DNA of 64,000 bases from Alistipes sp. (GTDB lineage Bacteria > Bacteroidota > Bacteroidia > Bacteroidales > Rikenellaceae): positions 1 to 64,000 of the forward strand of contig JAFQTX010000001.1 in assembly GCA_017408825.1 (NCBI GenBank), written 5' to 3'. The stretch's first letter is position 1, and every line of letters starts with the position of its first letter. This document shows positions 1 to 9,100 of this stretch, one piece after another. The notes below the pieces were generated by a model. That model made no database searches. It had not been told where the DNA came from and was given only the letters and a program-made list of their open reading frames with translations. The position numbers and the translations under genes are program-made.

Positions 1-65
1 AAAAAAAAGCCACGAATTTGGCACGATTGAAATTCCTAAATCTGCATGTTTTGCACAGTTGAAAC

Positions 66-107
66 AAAAAGAAAACCTCTGAATTCGTTGAAATTCAGAG
101 GTTTTCA
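66..107 (-). terminator. Terminator of tRNA-Phe
   Basis: A near-perfect inverted repeat (left arm 71-86, right arm 92-106) lies just downstream of tRNA-Phe on the minus strand and is followed by a T-run in that direction. It fits an intrinsic terminator for the tRNA transcript. Confidence 0.75.
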
Positions 108-128
108 TCTTTTTGCTGTGATTCTTCG

Positions 129-201
129 TGGTGCCACCGGGATTCGAACCAGGGACACAAGGATTTTCAGTCCTTTGCTCTACCAACTGAGCTATGGCAC
201 C
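129..201 (-). tRNA. tRNA-Phe (GAA anticodon)
   Basis: The 73-nt cloverleaf reads on the minus strand with 7-bp acceptor stem GGTGCCA/TGGCACC, D-loop AGTTGGTAGA, anticodon loop CTGAAAA (anticodon GAA, Phe) and T-arm GGTTCGAATCC. The CCA end is not encoded, as is usual in Bacteroidetes. A -7 box TATCTTTG at 238-245 (minus) with a TTTG about 19 bp further upstream supplies a promoter, and a hairpin at 71-106 ends the transcript. Confidence 0.95.
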
Positions 202-369
202 ATCATATCGCTTGGCTTAACTCTCATTAAGCGAGTGCAAAGATAGAGATAATTTTTAATTCTGCAAACTTTTTTGCGGAAAAGTTTACTATTTTTTTAA
301 CGCTTTTTTGCTGTAAACACGGCAATAGTCTAATAATTAGTGTGATAGACTACTGCCATAGAGTGATTA

Positions 370-798
370 TTATTCGTCGTTCACGTTTAGCTGCTCCGTG
401 GAGATAAGCTGCTTGCGGCGATATTGTGTAGGTGTCATGCCATAGTGGCGGCGGAATGTGGCTATAAAGTGCGACACATTGACAAAGCCGCACCGTGTGG
501 CAATGTCGGAGGTTGCAGCACGTGTTGAGCAGAGCATCTCGCAGGCGAGGCTCATGCGGCATAGTAGCATCCAGCGGTGGGGTGGCATCTGGTAGCGTTC
601 GCCAAATCGGCGTTTGAACGTCGATACAGAGTAGCAACACATCTGGGCGATCTCGTCGATAGATAGGTTTGCCACGATACCTTGAAGTATAGCGTTCTCG
701 AACCTCCTTGTCTCACGGCTATCACCCTTATCACTCCCAGAACTATGCTCTCGGAGTATGGAGGTTACTCGCTCGCATAGTAGCTGATCGTTGCTCAT
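370..798 (-). CDS. AraC-type HTH transcriptional regulator (DNA-binding domain only)
   Basis: The protein is essentially a lone AraC/XylS C-terminal DNA-binding domain: two helix-turn-helix motifs (around IDEIAQMCCYSVSTFKRRF and SDIATRCGFVNVSHFIATF) and the family signature ending in HYGMTPTQYR. There is no ligand-binding N-terminal domain, so the signal it answers to is unknown. The longest reading frame begins with GTG at 846, but that codon overlaps a -7 promoter box (TACCTTTG, 846-853 minus), so translation must start downstream; I chose the ATG at 798, with ATG 825 possible. It is followed on the same strand only by the tRNA-Phe region and stands alone. Confidence 0.85.
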   Translation of the reverse strand: MSNDQLLCERVTSILREHSSGSDKGDSRETRRFENAILQGIVANLSIDEIAQMCCYSVSTFKRRFGERYQMPPHRWMLLCRMSLACEMLCSTRAATSDIATRCGFVNVSHFIATFRRHYGMTPTQYRRKQLISTEQLNVNDE

Positions 799-845
799 AA
801 TGTTATTAGTATTACTATTTTGCATATCGCATTTGATTACTGTCA

Positions 846-853
846 CAAAGGTA
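846..853 (-). promoter_or_regulatory. -7 box of the AraC-type regulator
   Basis: TACCTTTG on the minus strand matches the Bacteroidetes -7 consensus TAnnTTTG. Its overlap with the upstream GTG rules that codon out as the start. Confidence 0.6.
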
Positions 854-932
854 AGTACAATATGCCGAAATAAGTGTCACATTTGGCTCAAACTATATTT
901 ATGTTGTTCGTTTTGGCCAAATTTTGATGTTT

Positions 933-1406
933 TTATCTCCCAACTAACCTCGCAATACGTTCGAGCCACTCTTGGTCGGTGCTGTCGAATGTGGCGAGCG
1001 TCGAGCTATCAATGTCGAGTACGGCGATGATATTTTCGTTACGCCATATGGGGACTACAATCTCGCTGCGTGACTCCGAGCTGCAGGCGATATGTCCTGG
1101 GAACGCATCTACATCATCGACGATTATGGTGCGTTGTTCGCTCCACGACGTGCCGCACACACCCTTGCCACGCTCTATGCGTGTGCAGGCCACGGGACCT
1201 TGGAATGGGCCTAAGACGAGCTCGTTGTCTATGACACGATAGAATCCTGTCCACCAGAAGCCAAATGTTGAGTGTATCATCGTGGCGATGTTTGCCATAT
1301 TGGCTATCGTATCCTTCTCACCGCTTACCACCGCCTCAATCTGTCGGTATAGCAGTTCATATTTTTGCTGTTTGTCGCCCTCGGCAATTATTAATGTTTC
1401 GGCCAT
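933..1406 (-). CDS. msrC: Free methionine-(R)-sulfoxide reductase (GAF domain)
   Basis: This 157-aa GAF-domain protein matches the fRMsr family, which reduces free (not protein-bound) methionine-(R)-sulfoxide in the cytosol through a cysteine relay. The signature GPFQGPVACTRI, then GKGVCG and FPGHIACSS, supplies the three conserved cysteines C74, C84 and C108; SEIVVPI and the closing LDIDS segment are also typical. Length is normal for the family. A -7 box TACCTTTG at 1428-1435 (minus) lies about 20 nt before the ATG. It is probably monocistronic, with panD-panC upstream but separated by about 100 bp. Role: oxidative-stress repair of methionine. Confidence 0.9.
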   Translation of the reverse strand: MAETLIIAEGDKQQKYELLYRQIEAVVSGEKDTIANMANIATMIHSTFGFWWTGFYRVIDNELVLGPFQGPVACTRIERGKGVCGTSWSEQRTIIVDDVDAFPGHIACSSESRSEIVVPIWRNENIIAVLDIDSSTLATFDSTDQEWLERIARLVGR

Positions 1407-1511
1407 ATTGGAGTGTTTATATTAATACAAAGGTACGATTATTTTGATTAATACAAATATAAACGGCCAACATCGTGTGACGCTGGCCGAAAATATTGTT
1501 GTGGGGTAGTC

Positions 1512-1862
1512 CTATAGTAGGCGGTTTGTACGCTCGTCGGGGAAGACAACTTTTGGCTCGAAGGTCTTAGCCTCCTCGAAGTCCATAAAGCCGTAGCCCA
1601 TGATTATTACGATGTCACCAACTGCGGTCTTGCGTGCTGCTGCGCCATTGAGGCATATGCAGCCACTGCCACGCTCACCCTTGATCACATATGTCTCGAT
1701 GCGCTCGCCATTGTTGTTGTTCACGATCTGCACCTTCTCGCCCTCGATGAGGCCTGCTGCATCCATAAGGTCCTCGTCGATGGTGATGCTACCTACGTAG
1801 TTTAGATTCGCCTCTGTGACACGCACACGGTGAATCTTCGATTTCATTCTCTCGATAAACAT
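1512..1862 (-). CDS. panD: Aspartate 1-decarboxylase
   Basis: PanD decarboxylates L-aspartate to beta-alanine for pantothenate and CoA synthesis. The 116-aa pro-protein has the conserved start [20 protein letters not shown]; self-cleavage is expected between G24 and S25, producing the pyruvoyl cofactor on the alpha chain. The substrate and helper residues K9, the [16 protein letters not shown] stretch and [11 protein letters not shown] are present. It lies 12 bp after panC on the same strand, so both beta-alanine synthesis and its condensation are co-expressed. Full length for the family; no oddities. Confidence 0.96.
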   Translation of the reverse strand: MFIERMKSKIHRVRVTEANLNYVGSITIDEDLMDAAGLIEGEKVQIVNNNNGERIETYVIKGERGSGCICLNGAAARKTAVGDIVIIMGYGFMDFEEAKTFEPKVVFPDERTNRLL

Positions 1863-1874
1863 AGTTCGGGTCGG

Positions 1875-2711
1875 TTACTTAATCTTGATGTTGTCGATAA
1901 GGCGTATCTGGCCTGCCTGCACTGCGCAGCATCCCTGAATACGCTCTGACTCCTCCCAGCGCTCCACCTTCTGCATTGTGCGGGCATCCACAGCCTCGAA
2001 GTAGATGGTCTTAAGTAGTGGGTTCGAGTCTATTGTTGCAACTACCCACTCTGTGAGCTCAGCGGGTGTCATCGACTCCATACGCTCGGCACACTGTCGG
2101 ATTGTTGCGTAGATGTGTGGTGCTGCGGCACGATGCTCCGCTGTTAGTAGCTCGTTGCGTGATGATAGCGCAAGGCCATCCTCGCCACGTACGATGGCGC
2201 ACTCTACGATCTCGATGTCGATAGCCAGCTGCTCGACCATAGCCTTGATCACGGCAATCTGCTGGAAGTCCTTCTCGCCGAAGTATGCACGGCCAGGGTT
2301 TACCAAGGCAAATAGACGGCTAACCACCTGCGCCACGCCATTGAAGTGACCTGGGCGTGTAGCTCCCTCCATCACCTTATCTATAAGGCCGAAGTCGAAT
2401 GTGCGAGTGTCGGGCTCTGGATATATATCCTCCACCGAGGGCATAAACACGACATCTGCTCCTGCGGCCTCCAATACGGCGCAGTCAGCCTCGGGTGTTC
2501 GGGGGTAGTTCTTAAGGTCGTTCTTGTCGTTGAATTGTGTTGGGTTTACGAATACGCTCACCACCACGGTGTCGTTCTCACGGCGTGCACGCTCAACGAG
2601 CGAGCGGTGGCCAGCGTGGAGTGCACCCATCGTAGGTACAAATCCGATACCCTCTTTAGGCTTATTAGCCAATGCTGAGTTTAGTTCAGCTACGGTGTTT
2701 ACTACAATCAT
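1875..2711 (-). CDS. panC: Pantothenate synthetase (pantoate-beta-alanine ligase)
   Basis: PanC condenses pantoate with beta-alanine, using ATP via a pantoyl-adenylate, to make pantothenate. The nucleotidyltransferase HIGH-type motif is seen as MGALHAGH (HAGH at residues 32-35), followed by VSVFVNPTQF (pantoate and ATP site), GEKDFQQ and SSRNELL near the KMSKS-equivalent loop. At 278 aa the length is normal. It is the first gene of a panC-panD operon with a -7 box TAACTTTG at 2735-2742 (minus). panB is not in this window. Confidence 0.96.
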   Translation of the reverse strand: MIVVNTVAELNSALANKPKEGIGFVPTMGALHAGHRSLVERARRENDTVVVSVFVNPTQFNDKNDLKNYPRTPEADCAVLEAAGADVVFMPSVEDIYPEPDTRTFDFGLIDKVMEGATRPGHFNGVAQVVSRLFALVNPGRAYFGEKDFQQIAVIKAMVEQLAIDIEIVECAIVRGEDGLALSSRNELLTAEHRAAAPHIYATIRQCAERMESMTPAELTEWVVATIDSNPLLKTIYFEAVDARTMQKVERWEESERIQGCCAVQAGQIRLIDNIKIK

Positions 2712-2811
2712 AATTCTATGATGAAATGATGCGGCAAAGTTACAAACTTCTACGAAGATAGCAAGAGAATAGCCAAAAAATGTGGTGTTGAGGTGCTATA
2801 TTATGCCATTT

Positions 2812-3276
2812 TTATTTCGTGTCGCCACATCGGCAGTGTGGAAAATGGCTTAAGGGCTTGTAGCCACTGTCGCCCATCTCATAGCAGAAGGTCTCTATGC
2901 CGTTTGTCATTGCGATATATCGGCATCCTAACACTGAGTTGTAGCGCACCACTTGGCGTAGCACGTTGTCGTTAATTTTTATTCCAGGCTCTTTGCACTC
3001 GACCACAAGCTCGGGACGTGCCTCGCTGTTCATCACCACGATGTCGGCACGCTGCGCCATACCATTGAGAGGTATGGGATACTCCTCGACGATAAGCTGT
3101 GGGGCGTAGCCGCACTCGTTGCGTAGGTACTCCACCACGTGGCGGCGCACCCACTCCTCGGGCGTAAGCACCAGCCAACGACCACGCACCGCATCGAATA
3201 CCTCGGTGCGACCATTCGCTGTGTGACGTGCTCGCAGACGAATGGGTGGAAAGTTGAGCGTAGGGTAGTGCGACAT
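2812..3276 (-). CDS. Stand-alone HsdR N-terminal (PD-(D/E)XK-like) domain protein
   Basis: This 154-aa protein resembles the nuclease-fold N-terminal domain of type I restriction R subunits, here without helicase or specificity partners. The D-ExK arrangement typical of PD-(D/E)XK folds is visible: D78 in QRADIVV and E93-C-K95 in LVVECKEP, followed by the Q108 helix. Such free-standing proteins are common in Bacteroidetes; their role is unknown, and there is no modification gene here to suggest restriction. The open frame extends back to 3459, but that extension runs across the divergent promoter and into the opposite gene, so ATG 3276 is used. A -7 box TATCTTTG at 3311-3318 (minus) supports this. 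Confidence 0.8.
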   Translation of the reverse strand: MSHYPTLNFPPIRLRARHTANGRTEVFDAVRGRWLVLTPEEWVRRHVVEYLRNECGYAPQLIVEEYPIPLNGMAQRADIVVMNSEARPELVVECKEPGIKINDNVLRQVVRYNSVLGCRYIAMTNGIETFCYEMGDSGYKPLSHFPHCRCGDTK

Positions 3277-3299
3277 ACTATATATATTAATATTTTTAC

Positions 3300-3318
3300 T
3301 ATATTTGCGGCAAAGATA
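3300..3318. promoter_or_regulatory. Divergent back-to-back -7 boxes
   Basis: TATATTTG (3300-3307, plus) and TATCTTTG (3311-3318, minus) lie three bases apart, pointing away from each other towards the genes starting at 3328 and 3276. One polymerase would occlude the other, so the two genes are likely to be reciprocally expressed. Confidence 0.6.
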
Positions 3319-3327
3319 CGAATTAAA

Positions 3328-3813
3328 ATGGAAAAACAACCTATTGTCGATATCGACGAGCGTGTTGCTCGTGCTGTTGGATACTTTAAGTCGGGATATA
3401 ATTGTGCTCAGGCTGTGGTTATGGCCTTTGATGATGTTATGGAGCTTGATATAGATCATCTGGCAAGGCTCGTTGCCCCATTTGGTGGTGGTATGGGGCG
3501 TATGCGTGAGGTGTGTGGCACGGTGAGCGGTATGGCCTTTGTAGCGGGAGCTATCTGCCCATCACAGAATCCTCAAAATCTCGATGAGCGCAAGGCTAAC
3601 TATGCTCTTGTTCAGAGGTTTGCTGATGAGTTTAGACAGCAGAATGGCGATATTGTTTGCCGTCGTCTCTTGGGTCTTGAGCCTATGGTGGAGCGTGCTG
3701 AGACAGCTATGCCCTCGGAGCGTACTGCGGAGTACTATCGCAAGCGCCCCTGTGCCGAGTATGTCGGCTGTGCTGCCCTTATCGTTGCAGAGTATATAGC
3801 CAACAGCCACTAA
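3328..3813 (+). CDS. C_GCAxxG_C_C family redox-cysteine protein
   Basis: The 161-aa protein carries the cysteine spacing that names the C_GCAxxG_C_C family, thought to be redox-active and sometimes placed beside electron-transfer genes: C26 in SGYNCAQAV, C63 in EVCGTVSG, C111 in DIVCRRLLG and C142/C148 near the C-terminus, with a glycine-rich PFGGGMGRM loop before C63. No biochemical activity is firmly known. The frame stays open back to 3139, but that would overlap the divergent gene and its promoter; ATG 3328, about 20 nt after a -7 box at 3300-3307, is the better start. Likely cytosolic. Confidence 0.85.
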   Translation: MEKQPIVDIDERVARAVGYFKSGYNCAQAVVMAFDDVMELDIDHLARLVAPFGGGMGRMREVCGTVSGMAFVAGAICPSQNPQNLDERKANYALVQRFADEFRQQNGDIVCRRLLGLEPMVERAETAMPSERTAEYYRKRPCAEYVGCAALIVAEYIANSH

Positions 3814-3872
3814 TGCTTGTAGTTGCCCTCTGCGCTGCGGAGAATGTAGATTGCGAGGGGTATATTAATAGT

Positions 3873-3908
3873 AGGAGGAGCTATCCAGATATGTGGTTAG
3901 CTCCTCTC
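3873..3908. terminator. Hairpin between convergent genes
   Basis: A stem GAGGAGCTA/TAGCTCCTC (3875-3883 with 3898-3906) lies between the convergent 3' ends of the redox-cysteine gene and the rhodanese gene. It could end either transcript, though the T-run is short. Confidence 0.5.
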
Positions 3909-3930
3909 TCCATTATCTATAGTTTAGCCA

Positions 3931-4308
3931 CTACTTCTCCACCTCGCCTTCCCACGATATGATGCCGTTGGAGAGCTCCGTAACCTCCAAGCCGCAACTC
4001 ACCATATGCTCGGCAGCCTCCTTGCTCCTGCGACCACCACGACAATATACCGCTACGGGGCGTGACTTATCCAATTTAGCAACCATAGCCTCGAACTCCT
4101 CGCCATCAATGTCGATGTTCACTGCGCCAGGGATATGCCCCTCGCTGAACTCTGCTGGTGTTCGTGTGTCAATTATTTGTACCTGCTCGTTCTCAATCAC
4201 CTCGGCAAAGCGTGTTGCGTCTACCGAATCAAAACCCTTTGTTGCATTTGAATTATTGCATCCGACAATCATTGTTGCAGCAAATAGAGAGTATAAAATA
4301 TTCTTCAT
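3931..4308 (-). CDS. Rhodanese-domain lipoprotein
   Basis: A 125-aa protein with a lipoprotein signal (lipobox MIVGC, lipidated C17) and one rhodanese fold. The active-site loop CRGGRRS starts with C89, expected to carry a persulfide; the DTRTPAEFSEGHIPGAVNI region is the rhodanese CH2A motif. It is probably an exported, membrane-attached sulfur-carrier or thiosulfate sulfurtransferase-like protein, substrate unknown. The open frame extends to 4479, but a -7 box TATCTTTG at 4339-4346 (minus) and the signal peptide fix the start at ATG 4308. Monocistronic. Confidence 0.88.
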   Translation of the reverse strand: MKNILYSLFAATMIVGCNNSNATKGFDSVDATRFAEVIENEQVQIIDTRTPAEFSEGHIPGAVNIDIDGEEFEAMVAKLDKSRPVAVYCRGGRRSKEAAEHMVSCGLEVTELSNGIISWEGEVEK

Positions 4309-4483
4309 AGTTTTATCATTTATTGGTTTTACACTGCGCAAAGATAGTGCTGTGCTATTAGTTTTCCAAATTTTATAAACGAAATCTATATTGGAAGTTT
4401 TTATGCGGCTATTTGTATCTCTTATACTCCTTTGGGTACTCCCGCTCATAATACTATCTTCTGTGATGGTTGCGGCCAACAGC

Positions 4484-4566
4484 GCAAACAGCTAATGGCC
4501 GAGACTACGGCGATACCCGACCTCGTAATTGTCTTATGGTCCTAATGGTCTTAACGGTCCTAAAAG
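4484..4566. repeat. TTAGGACCA array repeat, copy B1
   Basis: Shortest copy of a four-locus family. The core reads GATACCCGACCTCG (4512-4525), followed by three to four degenerate 9-bp units of the ATGGTCCTA type. On the other side of the core lies GGTTGCGGCCAAC, matching the second conserved patch seen at 48052-48062. It is non-coding. Confidence 0.65.
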
Positions 4567-4619
4567 TATCGAGACTCTATCAGTTTTGCGGATAGTTCCT
4601 GAATATGAGTGTGCCTGTA

Positions 4620-4660
4620 TACAAGTCCCCCTTTGCCAAAGGGGGATTTAGGGGGAATGT
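4620..4660. repeat. Palindromic C5T3/A3G5 repeat
   Basis: A hairpin with stem CCCCCTTT (4627-4634) and AAAGGGGG (4638-4645), followed by a second G-run. Such CCCCTTTGCCAAAGGGG repeats are scattered in unrelated bacterial genomes; here it sits in a gene-free stretch before the tRNA-Lys terminator. Confidence 0.5.
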
Positions 4661-4674
4661 AAATATTGATTCAC

Positions 4675-4706
4675 GAAAAAAGGAGAGTTAAAACTCTCCT
4701 TTTTTC
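4675..4706 (-). terminator. Terminator of tRNA-Lys
   Basis: Perfect inverted repeat GAAAAAAGGAGAG / CTCTCCTTTTTTC directly downstream of tRNA-Lys, with a T-run in the minus direction. It is symmetrical, so it could stop transcription from both sides. Confidence 0.8.
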
Positions 4707-4708
4707 TG

Positions 4709-4781
4709 TGAATCCGCCGGGGCTCGAACCCGGGACCCCAACATTAAAAGTGTTGTGCTCTACCTACTGAGCTACGGATTC
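4709..4781 (-). tRNA. tRNA-Lys (UUU anticodon)
   Basis: The 73-nt cloverleaf on the minus strand has acceptor stem GAATCCG/CGGATTC, anticodon loop CTTTTAA (anticodon TTT, Lys), and T-arm GGTTCGAGCC. CCA is not encoded. A -7 box TATCTTTG at 4811-4818 (minus) precedes it. Confidence 0.95.
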
Positions 4782-4865
4782 TCCTAACCAAACATTGCGA
4801 TTTGGTGGTGCAAAGATAGTAAATATTTTTATTCTACCAAAATAGTTGCTAAAATTCTTAAATTC

Positions 4866-5882
4866 TTAAAATAGCGACTGTCCATCGTTCGACGTATAGG
4901 CGTAGCCGAGGTGGCGGTATGCGAGCTCGGTGGCCTCACGACCACGTGGCGTGCGCTTCAGGTAGCCCTCTTTGATGAGGAATGGTTCGTAGACCTCCTC
5001 GATAGTGCCTGCCTCCTCGCTTACGGCCGTTGCTATGGTGTTAAGGCCCACGGGGCCGCCGTTAAACTTGTCGATGATCGTTGCAAGGATTTTGTTGTCC
5101 ATCTGGTCAAGTCCTCGTGAGTCGATGTTGAGCGCTGCGAGGGCAATACGTGTAATCTCGATGTCGATATGTCCCTCGCCCTCGACCATGGCAAAGTCTC
5201 GCACGCGACGTAGTAGGGCATTGGCGATACGTGGCGTGCCTCGTGAGCGTAGTGCAATCTCGAGTGCTGCGTCGTCGTCTATCGAGATGTCGAGTATTGA
5301 TGCTGAGCGTTTTACGATGCCAGCCAATACATCTGCATCGTAGTACTCAAGGTGGCAGGTGATGCCAAAACGGGCACGCAGTGGGGCGGTGAGCAGACCG
5401 CTACGTGTCGTTGCTCCGACGAGCGTAAATGGGGCGAGTTCAATCTGTATGCTACGTGCTGCGGGACCTTTGTCCAGGACTATATCTATTTTGTAGTCCT
5501 CCATAGCGGAGTAGAGATACTCCTCGACAATGGGGCTTAGGCGGTGTATCTCGTCGATGAAGAGCACGTCGCCAGGGTTAAGGTTGGTGAGCAGTCCTGC
5601 GAGGTCACCAGGTTTGTCGAGCACAGGGCCAGAGGTTACCTTCAGCTGTGCGCCCATCTCGTTGGCGATGATGTTGGCGAGTGTTGTTTTGCCCAATCCT
5701 GGAGGGCCGTGAAGCAGTGTGTGGTCGAGCGAGTCGCCACGCATAAGTGCCGCCTTGATAAATATCTTGAGGTTGGCGACAATCTTCTCCTGACCCGCAA
5801 AGTTGTGCAGTTGTTGTGGGCGTATGCGGCTCTCGAACTCCTTGTCGCTCTCTATGTTTCGTAAGTTTCTATCTACTCCCAT
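4866..5882 (-). CDS. ruvB: Holliday junction branch-migration ATPase RuvB
   Basis: RuvB is the AAA+ motor that drives branch migration at Holliday junctions together with RuvA. The 338-aa sequence has Walker A GPPGLGKT (59-66), Walker [10 protein letters not shown] (D110, E111), sensor and arginine-finger region [18 protein letters not shown], and the winged-helix C-terminal domain ending [21 protein letters not shown]. Length is normal. ruvA and ruvC are not adjacent, which is usual in Bacteroidales. A -7 box TATATTTG lies at 5918-5925 (minus), and the gene appears monocistronic. Confidence 0.97.
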   Translation of the reverse strand: MGVDRNLRNIESDKEFESRIRPQQLHNFAGQEKIVANLKIFIKAALMRGDSLDHTLLHGPPGLGKTTLANIIANEMGAQLKVTSGPVLDKPGDLAGLLTNLNPGDVLFIDEIHRLSPIVEEYLYSAMEDYKIDIVLDKGPAARSIQIELAPFTLVGATTRSGLLTAPLRARFGITCHLEYYDADVLAGIVKRSASILDISIDDDAALEIALRSRGTPRIANALLRRVRDFAMVEGEGHIDIEITRIALAALNIDSRGLDQMDNKILATIIDKFNGGPVGLNTIATAVSEEAGTIEEVYEPFLIKEGYLKRTPRGREATELAYRHLGYAYTSNDGQSLF

Positions 5883-6070
5883 GCTTGGAAATGTGGTTAA
5901 ATTAGACTTTTAACACGCAAATATACAATTTTGATTTCAATATTACAAACATAGCGCAAACATCTGAGCCACGATAGGTTATTTGGTGTGCTGGTTGTGT
6001 ATTGTCCGAGAATTGGATAATTATTACAGCAAAATATATCAATAAATTTTTTTGTTTACGAAATTCATTA

Positions 6071-6078
6071 TAACTTTG
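6071..6078 (+). promoter_or_regulatory. -7 box for the BACON lipoprotein gene
   Basis: TAACTTTG (6071-6078) with TTTG about 19 bp upstream fits a Bacteroidetes sigma-ABfr promoter. The predicted leader is about 80 nt and contains a small hairpin ATATCTC/GAGATAT (6088-6105). Confidence 0.6.
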
Positions 6079-6165
6079 CCATCCTACTATATCTCTATAG
6101 AGATATGTGACGATGAAAGCTTAATATACTTTTAACACAAATTTTTTAACTAAAACCAACAAATT

Positions 6166-9100
6166 ATGACAAACAAACTATTCAAGTCATTCTTTGCAGT
6201 TGCATTGCTCGTGGGTTCTGCCCTTGGCTTTGTGGCTTGCGAAAATGAGGGTGATGGTGTTGTTGCCGATCCTAAGGTTGAGGTGTCGGCTACATCGCTT
6301 AACTTCACCAACGAGGAGGGTAATCAGACCCTCAATGTGACTGCCAACGCTGAGTGGAAGGCAGAGACCGATGCTGATTGGGTGACTATCACTCCAGCTG
6401 CAGGTAAGGGTGATGCTACAATCACTGTTGCTGTATCGGCCAACGACACAGGTGCTGTGCGTACAACCGTTGTTAAGGTTATCGCTTTGCACAAGGAGTA
6501 TGGCGCTTGGGATACTAAGAAGGTTACCGTATCGCAGTCGGCTACCGAGACTCCTCCCGTAGAGGAGGAGTTGTTGTATAGCGATGACTTCGATGGCGAG
6601 GAGGCTACTAAGACCTATGGCTCAGGCTCATCATGGCCTTACATCGACCAGTTCCCTCAGTTTGCTAACCAGGAGGGTCCTGCTGCCGAGAACGTAACTT
6701 ACTCAGGTAAGGGTGTTTCGGTACGTGCTAACTCTACATCTGACAGCCAGTACTCAGACTACGCTGGTTCAGGCTCTAACAACATCTTCTTTGGCTCATC
6801 GGCTTACTTCCAGGTGAACAACATCACTTTGGCAGCTGGTCAGACTAACCTTAAGCTCACTTTCGGCTCGGAGAAGTATACTCAGGATGGCGACAGCACA
6901 TTCAAGCCAGAGGAGTTCCGCATCTACCTATCTAAGGATGGTAACGCTTGGGCTGAGATTAAGGAATATACATTCGCTGGTACTGAGGGTGGCCGTTGGA
7001 ATGTTGCTACTGCTGAGTTTACGTTGAACGCTGTTCCTGAGACTCTCTACCTCAAGTTTGCTGCATCGGTAGCAAGCGTATATCGTCTTGACGACGTTAA
7101 GCTCTACACTGGTAACGGTGGTCAGGCTATCGACCTTGACAACATCGAGGCTCCACAGCCTGTTGAGGCTAAGAAGGTGACTGTTGCTGAGTTCTTGGCT
7201 GCTGCCGAGGATTCTACTATCTACGAGCTTACAGGTGAGATTACCAATGTTACAAACACTACATACGGTAACTTCTACCTCAACGATGGCACTGGCGAGG
7301 TGCTTATCTATGGTCTTTGCTCACCATCGGGCGAGCAGAAGTACTGGGCTGAGTCGGGTGCTAAGGTAGGCGACACTATCACCGTACAGACTGTTCGTAC
7401 ATCATACAATGGTACTCCTCAGGGTAAGGATGCTATCTTCGTATCGTTGGTTCCTGGCGAGGGTGGTAGCCAGACTCCAGAGCCTGCTGAGGGCCCATAC
7501 GCTTCGGATGTTGCGTTCGTATGCTCTACTGATGACTCGACAAACGCAGTCTATAGCCTTGGTGCAACAACTATTGACGGCAGCGCAGTAACAGGCTTCA
7601 AGCTCGGTAAGGGTAAGCAGACAGGTTTGTTCAAGTCAGCTGCTGTAGGTGTATCTGGCGACAAGTATCTCAACCTCTACGCTGTGGCATGGAAGGGTGG
7701 CGATGCTAAGCTCTACTTCCGAGTTGACGGTGGTGCTACTCAGACATTGGAGATTGCTCCTAACGATGGCGCAACAAACAATGCTCCTTATACTGCATTG
7801 GCATTTGCCGAGACAGACCACTACTCAGTAAAGCTTAGCGGCTTGACTGCAACTTCTACAATTGAGTTCTCGACAGATCCTAACTTCGAGCTTACTTCGG
7901 CTGATGCTACTATCTCTTATGCACGTGCTATCGTTTGTGGTGTTAAGCTTACTGACGAGCCTATCGGTAACGAGGGTGGTAACGATACTCCAGCCCCAGA
8001 GCCAGGTGTAGTTAAGGTGACTGTTGCCGATTTCTTGGCAGCTGCTGAGGATTCAACTATCTACGAGCTTACTGGTGTGATTACTCGTATGTATCGTGAG
8101 AACAACGAGAACGACACTCTCTACGGTAACTTCTATCTTGAGGATGCTACCGGCGAGGTACTTATCTATGGTCTTTGCTCACCATCGGGCGAACAGCAGT
8201 ATTGGGCTGAGTCTGGTGCTAAGGTGGGCGACACTATCACCGTTCAGACTGTTCGTACATCATATAACGGCACACCTCAGGGTAAGAATGCTATCTTCGT
8301 ATCACTCGTTCCTGGCGAGGGTGGTAGCCAGACTCCAGATCCAACCCCAGGCGATGCAATGACTATTGCTGATGTCTTGGCTAAGGGCAGCGGTGCTACT
8401 ATCGGTGGCGTTATTGAGGGCGTTGTAATCTCTAATATGGATCTCAACAACCTTACCTCAAAGAAGGGTCTCTATGTTCAGGATGAGACAGGTGCTTTGC
8501 AGTTCTACCTTGCAGCTAACCACGAGTTTGCTTTTGGCACTAAGATTAAGATCGACCTTACAACTGCTACTCTCGGCTCGTACAATGGTGCTGTTCAGGT
8601 TAGCGGCGTAGGTTTGGATAAGATTACTGTTGTTTCTACTGATAACGCAGTAGAGGCTAAGACCGTATCTATGGCAGACTTCCTCGCTAACAAGTATGAG
8701 GGCCAGTATATCGCTCTTGAGGGTGTTCAGGTTGCTGCTTCAGACCTCTCTAAAACATGGGTTATGGATGGCGCACACACCTCTATCGCTATGGAGGACG
8801 CTGCGGGCAATAGCTTCGTAGTATTCTCTTCAAAGTATGCTTCATATGGTGCTGAGACTGTTGCTCAGGGTGCTGGTACACTTAAGGGTATCTCATCTAT
8901 CAATAATGGCACAATTCAGATTATCTTCGCTCAGACAACTGACTATGCTGGTCTAAGTGGCGAGCGTTTTGGTGATGCTGGTGGCCAGACTCCAACTCCA
9001 GAGCCAGAACCAACTCCTGGTGATGGTGAGGTAGTTGTTTTGACTATGGCTGACTATTTCTCAGCTGCCGAGGAAATTGTTAATACAGATGGCACAGCTA

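Noticed and set aside
46-246. Open frame over the tRNA-Phe region
   Set aside because: It runs through the complement of tRNA-Phe and its terminator.
2812-3276. Restriction-modification system
   Set aside because: Only a lone nuclease-fold domain is present, with no helicase, methylase or specificity gene nearby.
3277-3459. N-terminal extension of the HsdR-N-like gene
   Set aside because: It would run through the divergent promoter and into the opposite gene; the conserved part starts at 3276.
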